Assembly: GCA_003646525.1 (NCBI GenBank)
Contig: QMKU01000054.1
Coordinates: 1 to 7,875 of the forward strand
Length of the DNA: 7,875 nucleotides
DNA from: Campylobacterota bacterium
Lineage (GTDB): Bacteria > Campylobacterota > Campylobacteria > Campylobacterales > Sulfurovaceae
Direction: 5' to 3'
Part shown: positions 1 to 6,792 of the stretch, piece by piece
How positions within the stretch are numbered: the first letter of the stretch is position 1
Layout: every line of letters starts with the position of its first letter
Position numbers and translations under genes: made by a program
Notes under the pieces: generated by a model
Databases searched by the model: none
What the model saw: only the letters and a program-made list of their open reading frames with translations
What the model was told of the DNA's origin: nothing

Positions 1-4
1 ACTT

Positions 5-25
5 GTGCGACATGGTCGCACCTAC
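5..25 (-). repeat. REP-like hairpin with GTAG head
   Basis: Read on the minus strand this is GTAG followed directly by GTGCGAC-CAT-GTCGCAC, a perfect 7-bp stem with a 3-nt loop. A GTAG or GGAG tetranucleotide abutting an imperfect palindrome is the known layout of REP elements mobilised by RAYT (TnpA-REP) transposases. Neither strand has a T-run after the stem, so it does not look like an intrinsic terminator. It sits about 90 bp beyond the Uma2 stop codon, at the window edge. Only one copy is visible here, so calling it a dispersed repeat is an inference from its shape. Confidence 0.45.
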
Positions 26-67
26 AACATTGTAAACTATCTTTTATTGGATATGAAGGATGCCTGC

Positions 68-94
68 AAATGGTTTGTAAATGGATATAAATGG
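68..94. repeat. Three phased AAATGG repeats
   Basis: AAATGG occurs at 68-73, 79-84 and 89-94, so the copies start 11 and 10 bp apart, about one helical turn. The remainder of 1-113, apart from the hairpin at 5-25, shows nothing else I can name. In AT-rich DNA such a short motif can recur by chance, and no function is assigned. Confidence 0.3.
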
Positions 95-113
95 GGAGGG
101 GGAGTATCATCTA

Positions 114-662
114 CTACTTACGAAACTTCCTAAAAGCTCTTCCAAAATCAAGCTCCAACTCACACTCAATATCTTCAAAAACTAGATTTTCATCTGTAAA
201 GTCTCCAATTTTAGAGTATTCATCATCCTTTAATTTATATACTTTTGCCCTCAAATCATCAGGATAGACCAATATATAATACTCTACCTTTTCATCTTCA
301 TATATATTAAACTTTAGGGTTTCATCTTTTTTTGCTGTTGATGGACTGAGAATCTCTACAATAATCTTTGGTGCTTTTGTGAGATATTTATCTCCATCAT
401 CATTGCATACAAAAACAATATCAGGTCGCAGAAGTGTATCATTTGAAATCTTCCAATCAACTTCATATAAAATCTCACACGCATCACAATTTTCATCGAT
501 ATTTTCTTCAATCGCTATGAGAATTTCTCTGGCAATTTGCTGATGTACACGCATAGGTGCAGGTGCCATCGAGACTGCACTCCCCTCTATCAACTCCCAA
601 TCATCACCCCATAAAATATAATCTTCATAAGTATATCTTGGCAGTAGTTCGAAGTTTGACAT
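114..662 (-). CDS. Uma2 family (DUF820) putative endonuclease
   Basis: This 182-residue protein has the pattern of the Uma2 family (Pfam DUF820), which adopts a PD-(D/E)XK restriction-endonuclease-like fold. In order: YTYEDY at 10-15, WELIEG at 22-27, M-x-PAP-x3-H at 32-40, the acidic RPD motif (D81), the core VEILSPST at 102-109 (E103 as the second acid), a D113-x3-K117 helix, then the strands EYYILVYP and VYKL. D81, E103 and K117 are the likely active-site residues. The length is normal for the family. The start is supported by AGGAG at 669-673, six bases upstream of the ATG, and by an extended -10 promoter at 690-698, so the gene is probably transcribed on its own. The biological role and substrate of Uma2 proteins are poorly known; a mobile or defence link is often suggested but not shown. 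No partner methylase or antitoxin is adjacent. It is separated from the upstream gene by 81 bp, unlike the tightly packed genes further right. Confidence 0.87.
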   Translation of the reverse strand: MSNFELLPRYTYEDYILWGDDWELIEGSAVSMAPAPMRVHQQIAREILIAIEENIDENCDACEILYEVDWKISNDTLLRPDIVFVCNDDGDKYLTKAPKIIVEILSPSTAKKDETLKFNIYEDEKVEYYILVYPDDLRAKVYKLKDDEYSKIGDFTDENLVFEDIECELELDFGRAFRKFRK

Positions 663-689
663 AACAGACTCCTATTTGAATATGTTTAG

Positions 690-698
690 ATTATATCA
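690..698 (-). promoter_or_regulatory. Extended -10 promoter for the Uma2 gene
   Basis: The minus strand reads TGATATAAT, a perfect TATAAT preceded by TG at the extended -10 position. No -35 match is found 16-18 bp further upstream; that region is AT-rich, as is common for vegetative promoters in Campylobacterota. The box lies 27 bp before the ATG, which predicts a leader of about 20 nt containing the AGGAG ribosome-binding site at 669-673. Confidence 0.65.
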
Positions 699-743
699 TA
701 AATAAAGGATTTATTGTATTATGCAATCAATAATTCATTTTAG

Positions 744-1223
744 TCAGCGAACCCTCAGCAATTTGATCTTGTTTAATTTAAAAATAGATGAAGCACTTTT
801 GTATATTTGGCGAGAAGGGTATTTGATAATAATATCTGCAGCATCTTTAGCAAATAGTTCATCAAAACTTTCGCCGCTTAGATTGGCAGAAGTGGTGTAA
901 GCCCATCCGAGTTTTTGGATCAAAGAGAGATGCTGTTTTTCTCTGATGATACGATAAGAGTAGCCATTTGGAAAGACAAAAGTACTTCGTTTTGCTCTTC
1001 GGATACGATTTTTGTGCTTCTGTGGTACGCGGACGAAAGATTGTAATACACTTAGGGAGGGTAGGGCTTTGATAAAGTGCTTGTGTGGAGGGCGCTGTTT
1101 GATTTGGGTGAGTCTCAGTGCACTTTGTGAAACAAAGCCCACTGTAGTATCAGTTGGCGTGAGAAATACCAACTCTTTATTATGCAAGATAATCTTGCAG
1201 TGCTTTTGGCTGTAGCGCACCAT
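744..1223 (-). CDS. Compact TsaC/Sua5/YrdC-like protein
   Basis: This 159-residue protein resembles the TsaC/Sua5/YrdC/YciO family, whose best-known members make threonylcarbamoyl-AMP from threonine, bicarbonate and ATP for the t6A modification of tRNA. Visible motifs are PTDT-x2-GF at 23-30, IKQRP at 41-45 (the KxR motif, K42 and R44), TSAN-x-SGE at 111-118 (the SxN motif, S112 and N114), and a C-terminal SASSIF...LLRVR like the family's STI...R ending. The middle is shortened: the WPGP-T and RIP elements are reduced to about STFVF...YRII (80-93), next to a basic cluster at 69-79. By hand count it has about 30 Lys/Arg and 8 Asp/Glu, so it is strongly basic. I chose the ATG at 1223, with a weak AAAGAGA site at 1227-1233, giving a 44-bp overlap with carB and implying coupled translation. 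The longer frame up to 1295 adds residues with no family counterpart; a TTG at 1187 is a possible later start. It may be a diverged paralogue rather than the cell's main t6A enzyme. Confidence 0.8.
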   Translation of the reverse strand: MVRYSQKHCKIILHNKELVFLTPTDTTVGFVSQSALRLTQIKQRPPHKHFIKALPSLSVLQSFVRVPQKHKNRIRRAKRSTFVFPNGYSYRIIREKQHLSLIQKLGWAYTTSANLSGESFDELFAKDAADIIIKYPSRQIYKSASSIFKLNKIKLLRVR

Positions 1224-4200
1224 CGGTCTCTTTGAGTTCTTTGATAGCGAGTGCTGTGGCTTTTGCAGCTGCGATGGTTGTGAAGTAGGCGACATTGTTG
1301 CTCAGTACAGATTGTCTGATGGATTTAGCATCATCTTTACTTGCTTTGTTGTCACTTGTGTTGATCGCTAGAGAGATCTCTTCGTTGCGGATCATGTCAT
1401 CGATATTTGGACGACCTTCAGAGATTTTCAATACTTTGGTTGCTTTCACACCAGCTAGCTCAAGAGCCTTGTGTGTACCAGATGTTGCTACGATCTCAAA
1501 ACCAAGCTCTACAAACATTGCACCAACTTCACCAGCAAAAGGCTTGTCTGTTTCGGTTAGCGAGATGAAGAGTTTTCCTTCAAGCGGAATATTGTTTTTA
1601 CTGGCAAATTGACTCTTGGCAAAACTCATACCAAAGGTATCAGAGATTCCCATCACTTCACCAGTAGACTTCATCTCAGGTCCAAGTATGAGGTCTGAGC
1701 CAGGTAGTTTGTTGAAAGGAAATACAGCCTCTTTGACGGCAATATGACCTTTGAGGATTGGCTCCATGATCTTTTTGTCAAAGTTAATCACATTGAAGAT
1801 ATCATAATACTGCAGTGCTTCCTTGAGATCTCCTTGTATCATGACCCTAGTAGCTACTTTGGCGAGAGGTACACCTGTGGCTTTGGAGACAAAAGGAACG
1901 GTTCTGGATGCTCTTGGATTGACTTCAATGAGATAGATTTCACCTTTGTGAATAGCATATTGAATATTCATCAAACCTACGACACCCAAGCCTAGAGCAA
2001 TATCTGCTGTTTGCTGTTTGACCTCTTCTTGCAATGCATCGGAGATCGATATAGGAGGCAGGGAGCAGGCAGAATCACCAGAGTGTATCCCTGCCTCTTC
2101 GATATGCTGCATCACCGAACCGATATAGACATCTTTTCCATCGCAGATCGCATCAACATCCAGTTCGATAGCATTGTCAAGAAATCTATCAATTAACACT
2201 GGCGCATCATTGGATACACTAACTGCTTCATCCATATATTTTCTAAGTTCTTTATCGTTGTAGACGGTACGCATACCACGACCACCTAGTACAAAGCTAG
2301 GTCGCACAAGTACAGGATAACCGATACGGTTTGCAATCGCCATCGCTTCATCTTTAGCAAAGGCAGTACCGTTATCAGGCTGTTTGAGTCCCAGTTTGTT
2401 GATAAATGTTGAGAATTGTTCTCTATCTTCCGCCAAATCTATTGTTTTGGCAGAAGTTCCTGAGATTTTTGCACCGATTGAAGTTAGGTTTTTTGCTAGC
2501 TTCAAAGGAGTTTGCCCACCAAAGTGTACGATGACGCCATCAGGTTGCTCAAACTCTATGACATTGCGAACATCCTCAAAGTCAATAGGTTCAAAATAGA
2601 GTATATCAGAAGTATCGTAGTCTGTTGAGACTGTTTCGGGATTACAATTGTACATAATGGATTGAATGCCCATATCTTCCAAGGCAAAAGAGGCATGTAC
2701 GCAGCAGTAGTCAAACTCAATACCCTGACCAATACGGTTTGGACCGCCACCGATGACAAGTACTTTTTTCTTGTCAGATAAATCGTTTACTCTTGCAGGT
2801 ACTTTGGTGATATTGGTTGAAGAGTAGAGATAAGGTGTCAGTGCTTTAAATTCTGCTGCACATGTATCTACTTCATTATATTCTAGTAGGATAGCCAACT
2901 TCTCTCTGGCTCTATGAATATCATTTTCACTCAGAGAGAGTCCCTCTTTTTGATTGATCACTGTCGCGATCATCGCATCTGAGAAGCCTTCGCTCTTGAC
3001 TTTTCTGAGTCGTTTTTCATCCGAAAGCATTGCGATATCCATAGCTGCCTCGCTCTGAGCGAGCTCTTCGAGCTGATAAAGGAACCATCGGTCTATTCGG
3101 CAGAGGTCGAAAATGGCATCAACCGTCATGCCGCGTCTCAATGCTTCAAAAACATAAAGAATACGATCTTCATGGGATCGTCTGATCTCTCTAACTAGCT
3201 CTTCGCCATCACATTGAATGGAGTTAAATCCTATGAGTCCAGTTTCGAGTGAGCAGAGTGCTTTTTGAAAAGACTCCTTAAAGGTTCTACCAATACTCAT
3301 CACTTCTCCCACGCTTTTCATTGCGGTTGTGAGTGTTGAGTTTGCCATGGGGAATTTCTCAAAAGTAAAACGAGGTATTTTGGTAACGATATAGTCAATT
3401 ACTGGCTCGAAACTGGCAGGTGTGCCCGTGATATCATTTGTGACTTCGTCGAGTGTATATCCCACTGCGAGGAGTGTTGCTACTTTGGCTATAGGGTAGC
3501 CTGTCGCTTTGGATGCCAATGCGGAAGAGCGGCTCACTCTAGGATTCATCTCGATGACGATCATACGACCTGTATCGGGATCGATAGAGAATTGTACATT
3601 GGATCCACCCGTATCGACACCTACTTCACGCAGAATCTTGAAAGAGGCATCTCTCATATGCTGATACTCTTTGTCAGTCAGTGTCAAGGCTGGAGCGATG
3701 GTGATGCTATCGCCAGTATGCACACCCATCGGGTCAAAGTTTTCAATAGAACAAACGATGATACAGTTGTCAGCTCTATCTCGAATAACTTCCATCTCGT
3801 ACTCTTTCCATCCCAAGAGAGACTCTTCTATGAGTATTTCTGTTATGGGACTAGCTTCAAGTCCGCCTCTGACAATATCCTTGTACTCATCCATATTGTA
3901 GGCAACACCAGATCCTCCGCCTGCGAGAGTATATGAAGCACGAATGATCAATGGAAAACCAATATTTTTGGCTGCATCGAGAGCCTCATCCATATTGTAG
4001 GCGTATTGAGAGATGGGGAGGTCCATTCCAATTTTTATCATCGCCTCTTTGAATTCCTGCCGATCTTCACCTTTTTTGATCGCTTCAGGTTTGGCACCTA
4101 GGAATTCTATATCATCGAGCATACCTTTTTCATGCATACTCATCGCTACATTGAGAGCAGTCTGTCCACCCATAGTAGGAAGGATCGCATCAACAGACTC

Positions 4201-4440
4201 AATTTTGATGATTTTAGCAATAACATCCTCGGTAATTGGTTCGATATAGGTACGATGTGCAAATTCAGGATCTGTCATGATCGTTGCAGGATTGGAGTTG
4301 ATTAAGACAACCCTGTATCCTAGTTCTTTGAGCGTCTTTGCTGCTTGTGTGCCTGAATAGTCAAATTCACAGGCTTGACCGATCACAATAGGACCAGATC
4401 CAATCAATAAAATTGTTTTGATATCTTCGCGTTTTGGCAT
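1180..4440 (-). CDS. carB: Carbamoyl-phosphate synthase large subunit
   Basis: CarB makes carbamoyl phosphate from bicarbonate, ammonia (delivered from glutamine by CarA) and two ATP in the cytoplasm, feeding pyrimidine and arginine synthesis. At 1086 residues it is full length (E. coli CarB has about 1070). The two homologous halves are clear: [19 protein letters not shown] at 14-32 against [15 protein letters not shown] at 564-578, TMGGQTALN at 89-97 against HFGGQTPLK at 639-647, and ATP-grasp metal motifs [11 protein letters not shown] at 297-307 against EVNPRASRT at 839-847. The region 400-550 is the oligomerisation domain, and about 940-1086 is the MGS-like allosteric domain. By eye, T986, T989 and K1005 match the E. 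coli UMP-site residues T974, T977 and K993, and E781 and D789 match ornithine-site acids, so UMP inhibition and ornithine activation are plausible. The ATG has AAGGG at 4450-4454 and a -10 box at 4470-4475. carA is not in the window. The last 44 bp overlap the next gene. Confidence 0.99.
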   Translation of the reverse strand: MPKREDIKTILLIGSGPIVIGQACEFDYSGTQAAKTLKELGYRVVLINSNPATIMTDPEFAHRTYIEPITEDVIAKIIKIESVDAILPTMGGQTALNVAMSMHEKGMLDDIEFLGAKPEAIKKGEDRQEFKEAMIKIGMDLPISQYAYNMDEALDAAKNIGFPLIIRASYTLAGGGSGVAYNMDEYKDIVRGGLEASPITEILIEESLLGWKEYEMEVIRDRADNCIIVCSIENFDPMGVHTGDSITIAPALTLTDKEYQHMRDASFKILREVGVDTGGSNVQFSIDPDTGRMIVIEMNPRVSRSSALASKATGYPIAKVATLLAVGYTLDEVTNDITGTPASFEPVIDYIVTKIPRFTFEKFPMANSTLTTAMKSVGEVMSIGRTFKESFQKALCSLETGLIGFNSIQCDGEELVREIRRSHEDRILYVFEALRRGMTVDAIFDLCRIDRWFLYQLEELAQSEAAMDIAMLSDEKRLRKVKSEGFSDAMIATVINQKEGLSLSENDIHRAREKLAILLEYNEVDTCAAEFKALTPYLYSSTNITKVPARVNDLSDKKKVLVIGGGPNRIGQGIEFDYCCVHASFALEDMGIQSIMYNCNPETVSTDYDTSDILYFEPIDFEDVRNVIEFEQPDGVIVHFGGQTPLKLAKNLTSIGAKISGTSAKTIDLAEDREQFSTFINKLGLKQPDNGTAFAKDEAMAIANRIGYPVLVRPSFVLGGRGMRTVYNDKELRKYMDEAVSVSNDAPVLIDRFLDNAIELDVDAICDGKDVYIGSVMQHIEEAGIHSGDSACSLPPISISDALQEEVKQQTADIALGLGVVGLMNIQYAIHKGEIYLIEVNPRASRTVPFVSKATGVPLAKVATRVMIQGDLKEALQYYDIFNVINFDKKIMEPILKGHIAVKEAVFPFNKLPGSDLILGPEMKSTGEVMGISDTFGMSFAKSQFASKNNIPLEGKLFISLTETDKPFAGEVGAMFVELGFEIVATSGTHKALELAGVKATKVLKISEGRPNIDDMIRNEEISLAINTSDNKASKDDAKSIRQSVLSNNVAYFTTIAAAKATALAIKELKETDGALQPKALQDYLA

Positions 4441-4469
4441 GGATAATTACCCTTGAGTTTTAGTTTGAT

Positions 4470-4475
4470 ATTATA
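4470..4475 (-). promoter_or_regulatory. Probable carB -10 box
   Basis: The minus strand reads CTGTATAATA, a perfect TATAAT in the 78-bp mreC-carB gap, 29 bp before the carB ATG. A TG lies directly before the box, one base off the extended -10 position. I see no good -35. A start near 4463 would give a leader of about 23 nt with AAGGG at 4450-4454. This would let carB be expressed independently of the cell-shape genes. Confidence 0.5.
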
Positions 4476-4491
4476 CAGGTTCATCGATTAA

Positions 4492-4510
4492 TAGCCCCTT
4501 CTAGGAGCCA
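4492..4510 (-). terminator. Weak hairpin after mreC, possible attenuating terminator
   Basis: Eight bases past the mreC stop the transcript can form a 7-bp stem (UGGCUCC with GGGGCUA, two G-U pairs) around the loop UAGAA. It is followed by UUAAUCGAU, not a proper U-run, so termination would be inefficient at best. The wobble pairs form only in minus-strand RNA, which fits a role for the mreC transcript. It may be chance. Confidence 0.3.
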
Positions 4511-4518
4511 TTTTAGTC

Positions 4519-5757
4519 TTAGAACATATCTAGATTTTCAATCTTTAGCTGCTTTGCCTTCTTCTTTTTTGCTTCTTCTTTTTTCTTCTTTTCTTCTTTC
4601 CTTTTTTGTTCTTTCTTCTTTTCTTTTTTCTTCTTTTCTTCTTTCCTTTTTTGTTCTTTCTTCTTCTCATCTTCCTTCTTCTTCTCTTCTTCTTCCTTGA
4701 TAGGTTTTTGTCGCCTTTCGGCAGGTGGTTCCATCTGTTCTGAGTTTACTACATCATCTTGTGTTTGTATAATCTTTTTGGGTTCTTCAGGCAAAACAGA
4801 AGGAATGCTTGAGATCATAGGATTTTGCATATTATCAAGTATTTGATCACTCCCTTGGATGGAGAGGTTTTGATCTTCAGTGCTTATATTTTGATCTTCA
4901 ATACTTTTGTTTTGGTCAGAATATGTCATGGTTGTTTGATTGCAGTCACATATGTATTTGCCATCAAATTTTGATGTCAATGTAACAGAAGGATCTGTAA
5001 CCAGATAAAAATAATCAGGATGAAGAATATCTGAATAAGGTTTAATATAGGCGACCTTGTAGCTATTTTCAATTTCAACTTTTTCAACAATTCCCACTGG
5101 AATATTGGCAAAAAAGATGGTATCCAATCCACTAGTAAAGACTTCATCTCCTTTTTTAATTTTGGCCCATTTGGGAATAAACTTGACATGCATTCGTTCG
5201 GTGTCGATACCTATCGCGATACCAGCAGCACGATTTTTCCCCACAAAAACAGAAAAGCGGCATTTTTCACTAGATACAAGTGCCCCGTAGAGATTATCAT
5301 TGATGACCTTGGCAACACCTCCGACTGCGCCGTCTTGCACGAGACCATAGAGCTTTTTTTTGTGACTATTGAGATTATGTGGTTTTGTGAGTATAATTTG
5401 ATTGAAAGTGTTGAGTTTGACATAAGAGATGGTTTGAACAATATTGACACTATTTCGAGGCATTCTCTCTAATGAAGGTATTTTTCTGTAGAGATCTCTA
5501 ACTTGCTGAATATAATGTTTTTGTTCCAATAGTCGTTTACGAAGAAATTTATTTTCTTTTTGAAGTTTTTGAATATTCTCTTTTTGATAGACAAAAGTTT
5601 GACTTTTTTCACCAACTTCTTTGGTGAGATTAGTGTAGGTTTGCTTGACGGGATTGACGATAAAGAGAAGAGTGTTTACAATCTTCCCATCCTTGTGCGT
5701 AATGATTGTTGCCAAAAAGAGAAAGAGAAGAGTGATGACAAGAAGTCTAGTCTTCAT
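4519..5757 (-). CDS. mreC: Rod-shape protein MreC with long charged tail
   Basis: MreC is the bitopic inner-membrane protein of the elongasome; it links cytoplasmic MreB to periplasmic wall synthases. Residues 1-3 precede one transmembrane segment at about 4-20 (LLVITLLFLFLATIITH). A coiled coil rich in K, E, Q and L spans about 55-92, and the two-lobed beta domain about 103-256 (GLVQDGAVGGVAKV at 138-151, RAAGIAIG at 176-183, GDEVFTSGLDTIFFANIPVGIVEKV at 203-227, of which the last part is the typical GIP-like hairpin). The family's usual fold ends near residue 258. What follows is unusual: CDC at 270-272, three DQN heptads at 281-301, a Pro/Gln region, then a Lys/Glu/Arg-rich stretch at 354-402 with a perfect 15-residue duplication, ending QLKIENLDMF. 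By topology the tail should be periplasmic. At 412 residues it is about 150 longer than the folded part. The start overlaps mreB by 11 bp and has no clear Shine-Dalgarno site, suggesting coupled translation. Confidence 0.95.
   Translation of the reverse strand: MKTRLLVITLLFLFLATIITHKDGKIVNTLLFIVNPVKQTYTNLTKEVGEKSQTFVYQKENIQKLQKENKFLRKRLLEQKHYIQQVRDLYRKIPSLERMPRNSVNIVQTISYVKLNTFNQIILTKPHNLNSHKKKLYGLVQDGAVGGVAKVINDNLYGALVSSEKCRFSVFVGKNRAAGIAIGIDTERMHVKFIPKWAKIKKGDEVFTSGLDTIFFANIPVGIVEKVEIENSYKVAYIKPYSDILHPDYFYLVTDPSVTLTSKFDGKYICDCNQTTMTYSDQNKSIEDQNISTEDQNLSIQGSDQILDNMQNPMISSIPSVLPEEPKKIIQTQDDVVNSEQMEPPAERRQKPIKEEEEKKKEDEKKKEQKRKEEKKKKEKKKEQKRKEEKKKKEEAKKKKAKQLKIENLDMF
4557..4698. repeat. 142-bp pyrimidine/purine tract inside mreC
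   Basis: The plus strand is C and T throughout except purines at 4571, 4608, 4653 and 4669; the longest uninterrupted run is 44 bp (4609-4652). The mRNA is therefore almost all A and G. It encodes the Lys/Glu tail of MreC (about residues 354-400). Long tracts of this kind can form triplex (H-DNA) structures and cause slippage. It contains the 45-bp duplication. Confidence 0.9.
4576..4665. repeat. Perfect 45-bp tandem duplication in mreC
   Basis: Positions 4576-4620 and 4621-4665 are identical and directly adjacent. The unit is 15 codons and aligned to the reading frame, so it encodes KKKEQKRKEEKKKKE twice (MreC residues 365-379 and 380-394). Base identity without a single silent change points to a recent duplication. 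Gain or loss of a unit would change the tail length without breaking the frame. Confidence 0.95.
4855..4917. repeat. Three 21-bp repeats (DQN heptads) in mreC
   Basis: Three consecutive 21-bp units encode DQNKSIE, DQNISTE and DQNLSIQ (MreC residues 281-287, 288-294 and 295-301). The DNA copies have diverged, so this is an older repeat than the 45-bp one. It starts the tail just after the folded MreC domain and gives a polar linker. Confidence 0.85.
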
Positions 5758-6781
5758 AAGAGGTTTGCTGGAGAAGATCTATCTCGTCAAGTGCCTTACC
5801 TGTTCCTTTGGCTACGGCCAGCAAGGGTTCTTCTGCGATATAGACAGGCAACTTGACTAGATCAGAAAGATACTTATCCAAACCTCTTATCAAGGCACCT
5901 CCGCCTGTTAAGACAATACCATTTTCTACGATATCTCCAGCAAGATCAGGCGGGGTCTCTTCTAATACACTTTTGAGTGCTTCACCAATCTCTTGAATAG
6001 GTTCTTTTATCGCTTCTCTGATGTGCTCACTATTTACCTCTACTGAAGTCAATGTCCCCTCGATAGAGTCCCTCCCTCTCACTACTGCAGTAAGCTCTTC
6101 CTCTAAGGGAATGGCAGTACCGATTTTGATCTTGAGCTCTTCCGCAACACGCTCACCTATGAGGAGATTGAAATTTTGCTTGATATAGTGAACGATCGTC
6201 ATATCCAATTTGTCTCCAGCAACACGAATAGACTTGCTCAAGACAAGACCACCTAGTGAAATGACACCAATCTCAGTGGTACCTCCACCGATATCTACAA
6301 TGAGGTTTCCGTTGGGATCTTTGATGGGGAGACCTGCTCCGATAGCTGCTGCCATAGGCTCCTCGATGAGATAAACATAGCGTGCACCAGCATTGAGTGC
6401 TGATTCCTTAACTGCTTTTCGTTCGACCTGTGTCAATCCGTAAGGGACACAGATAATAATGCGAGGGCTAAAAAAGCTTTTTCTCTTGTGTGATTTTTCA
6501 ATAAAATATCGAATCATCATTTCAGTGACATTGAAGTCTGCGATAACGCCATCTTTCATTGGTCGGATCGCTTTGATGTTCCCTGGTGTCTTTCCGACCA
6601 TATCTTTTGCTTCCTGCCCTACAGCAAGAATGGTTTCACGACCTTGCTTGTCATACTGAATAGCAACAACGGATGGCTCATTAATGCTAATACCTTGACC
6701 TCTGATCAATACTAGTGTGTTCGCAGTACCTAGGTCTATTGCCATATCGTTGGAGAAAGCTCCTAATAAATTCTTAAACAT
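5747..6781 (-). CDS. mreB: Rod-shape actin homologue MreB
   Basis: MreB polymerises with ATP under the inner membrane and guides lateral wall synthesis in rod or helical cells. The 344-residue length is normal for the family. Actin-fold motifs are all present: phosphate-1 DLGTANTLV at 16-24, connect-1 near GVIADF at 78-83, the conserved ICVPYGLTQVERKAV at 110-124 and EEPMAAAIGAGLP at 140-152, phosphate-2 VDIGGGTTEIGV at 162-173, and the adenosine motif GIVLTGGGALIRGL at 288-301. The N-terminal MFKNLLGAF may be a membrane-binding amphipathic segment. The start has AAGGA at 6787-6791, five bases upstream and overlapping the clpX stop, so mreB follows clpX in one transcript. It overlaps mreC by 11 bp. 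MreB and MreC are partners in the same complex, in keeping with the tight packing. I see no odd or missing residues. Confidence 0.99.
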   Translation of the reverse strand: MFKNLLGAFSNDMAIDLGTANTLVLIRGQGISINEPSVVAIQYDKQGRETILAVGQEAKDMVGKTPGNIKAIRPMKDGVIADFNVTEMMIRYFIEKSHKRKSFFSPRIIICVPYGLTQVERKAVKESALNAGARYVYLIEEPMAAAIGAGLPIKDPNGNLIVDIGGGTTEIGVISLGGLVLSKSIRVAGDKLDMTIVHYIKQNFNLLIGERVAEELKIKIGTAIPLEEELTAVVRGRDSIEGTLTSVEVNSEHIREAIKEPIQEIGEALKSVLEETPPDLAGDIVENGIVLTGGGALIRGLDKYLSDLVKLPVYIAEEPLLAVAKGTGKALDEIDLLQQTSYED

Positions 6782-6786
6782 TTTTT

Positions 6787-6792
6787 TCCTTA
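6787..6792 (-). promoter_or_regulatory. mreB ribosome-binding site overlapping clpX stop
   Basis: The minus strand reads TAAGGAAAAAAATG: the clpX stop TAA shares its last two bases with the Shine-Dalgarno AAGGA, five bases before the mreB ATG. Ribosomes ending clpX would stop on the mreB entry site, which favours coupled translation and fixes the mreB start. Confidence 0.75.

Noticed and set aside
92..104. G-rich run as a possible quadruplex
   Set aside because: It has only two G-runs of four or more (GGGG and GGGGG), so four tracts with loops cannot form.
2..133. Plus-strand open frame, cut by the left edge, starting LVRHGRT-x-N like a histidine phosphatase
   Set aside because: The match comes from the palindrome at 5-21, and the frame ends after 43 codons with none of the rest of that family. 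It also overlaps the end of the Uma2 gene.
711..735. Possible terminator hairpin (ATTG...CAAT) after the TsaC-like gene
   Set aside because: The stem is only about 4 bp of AT-rich pairs with no U-run, too weak to call.
1224..1295. 24-residue N-terminal extension of the TsaC-like protein
   Set aside because: It lies wholly within carB, is S/Q/P/K-rich, and precedes the point where the family's first strand and PTDT motif are expected.
3592..3936. 114-codon plus-strand open frame opposite carB
   Set aside because: It is fully antisense to a highly conserved part of CarB and resembles no protein family I know.
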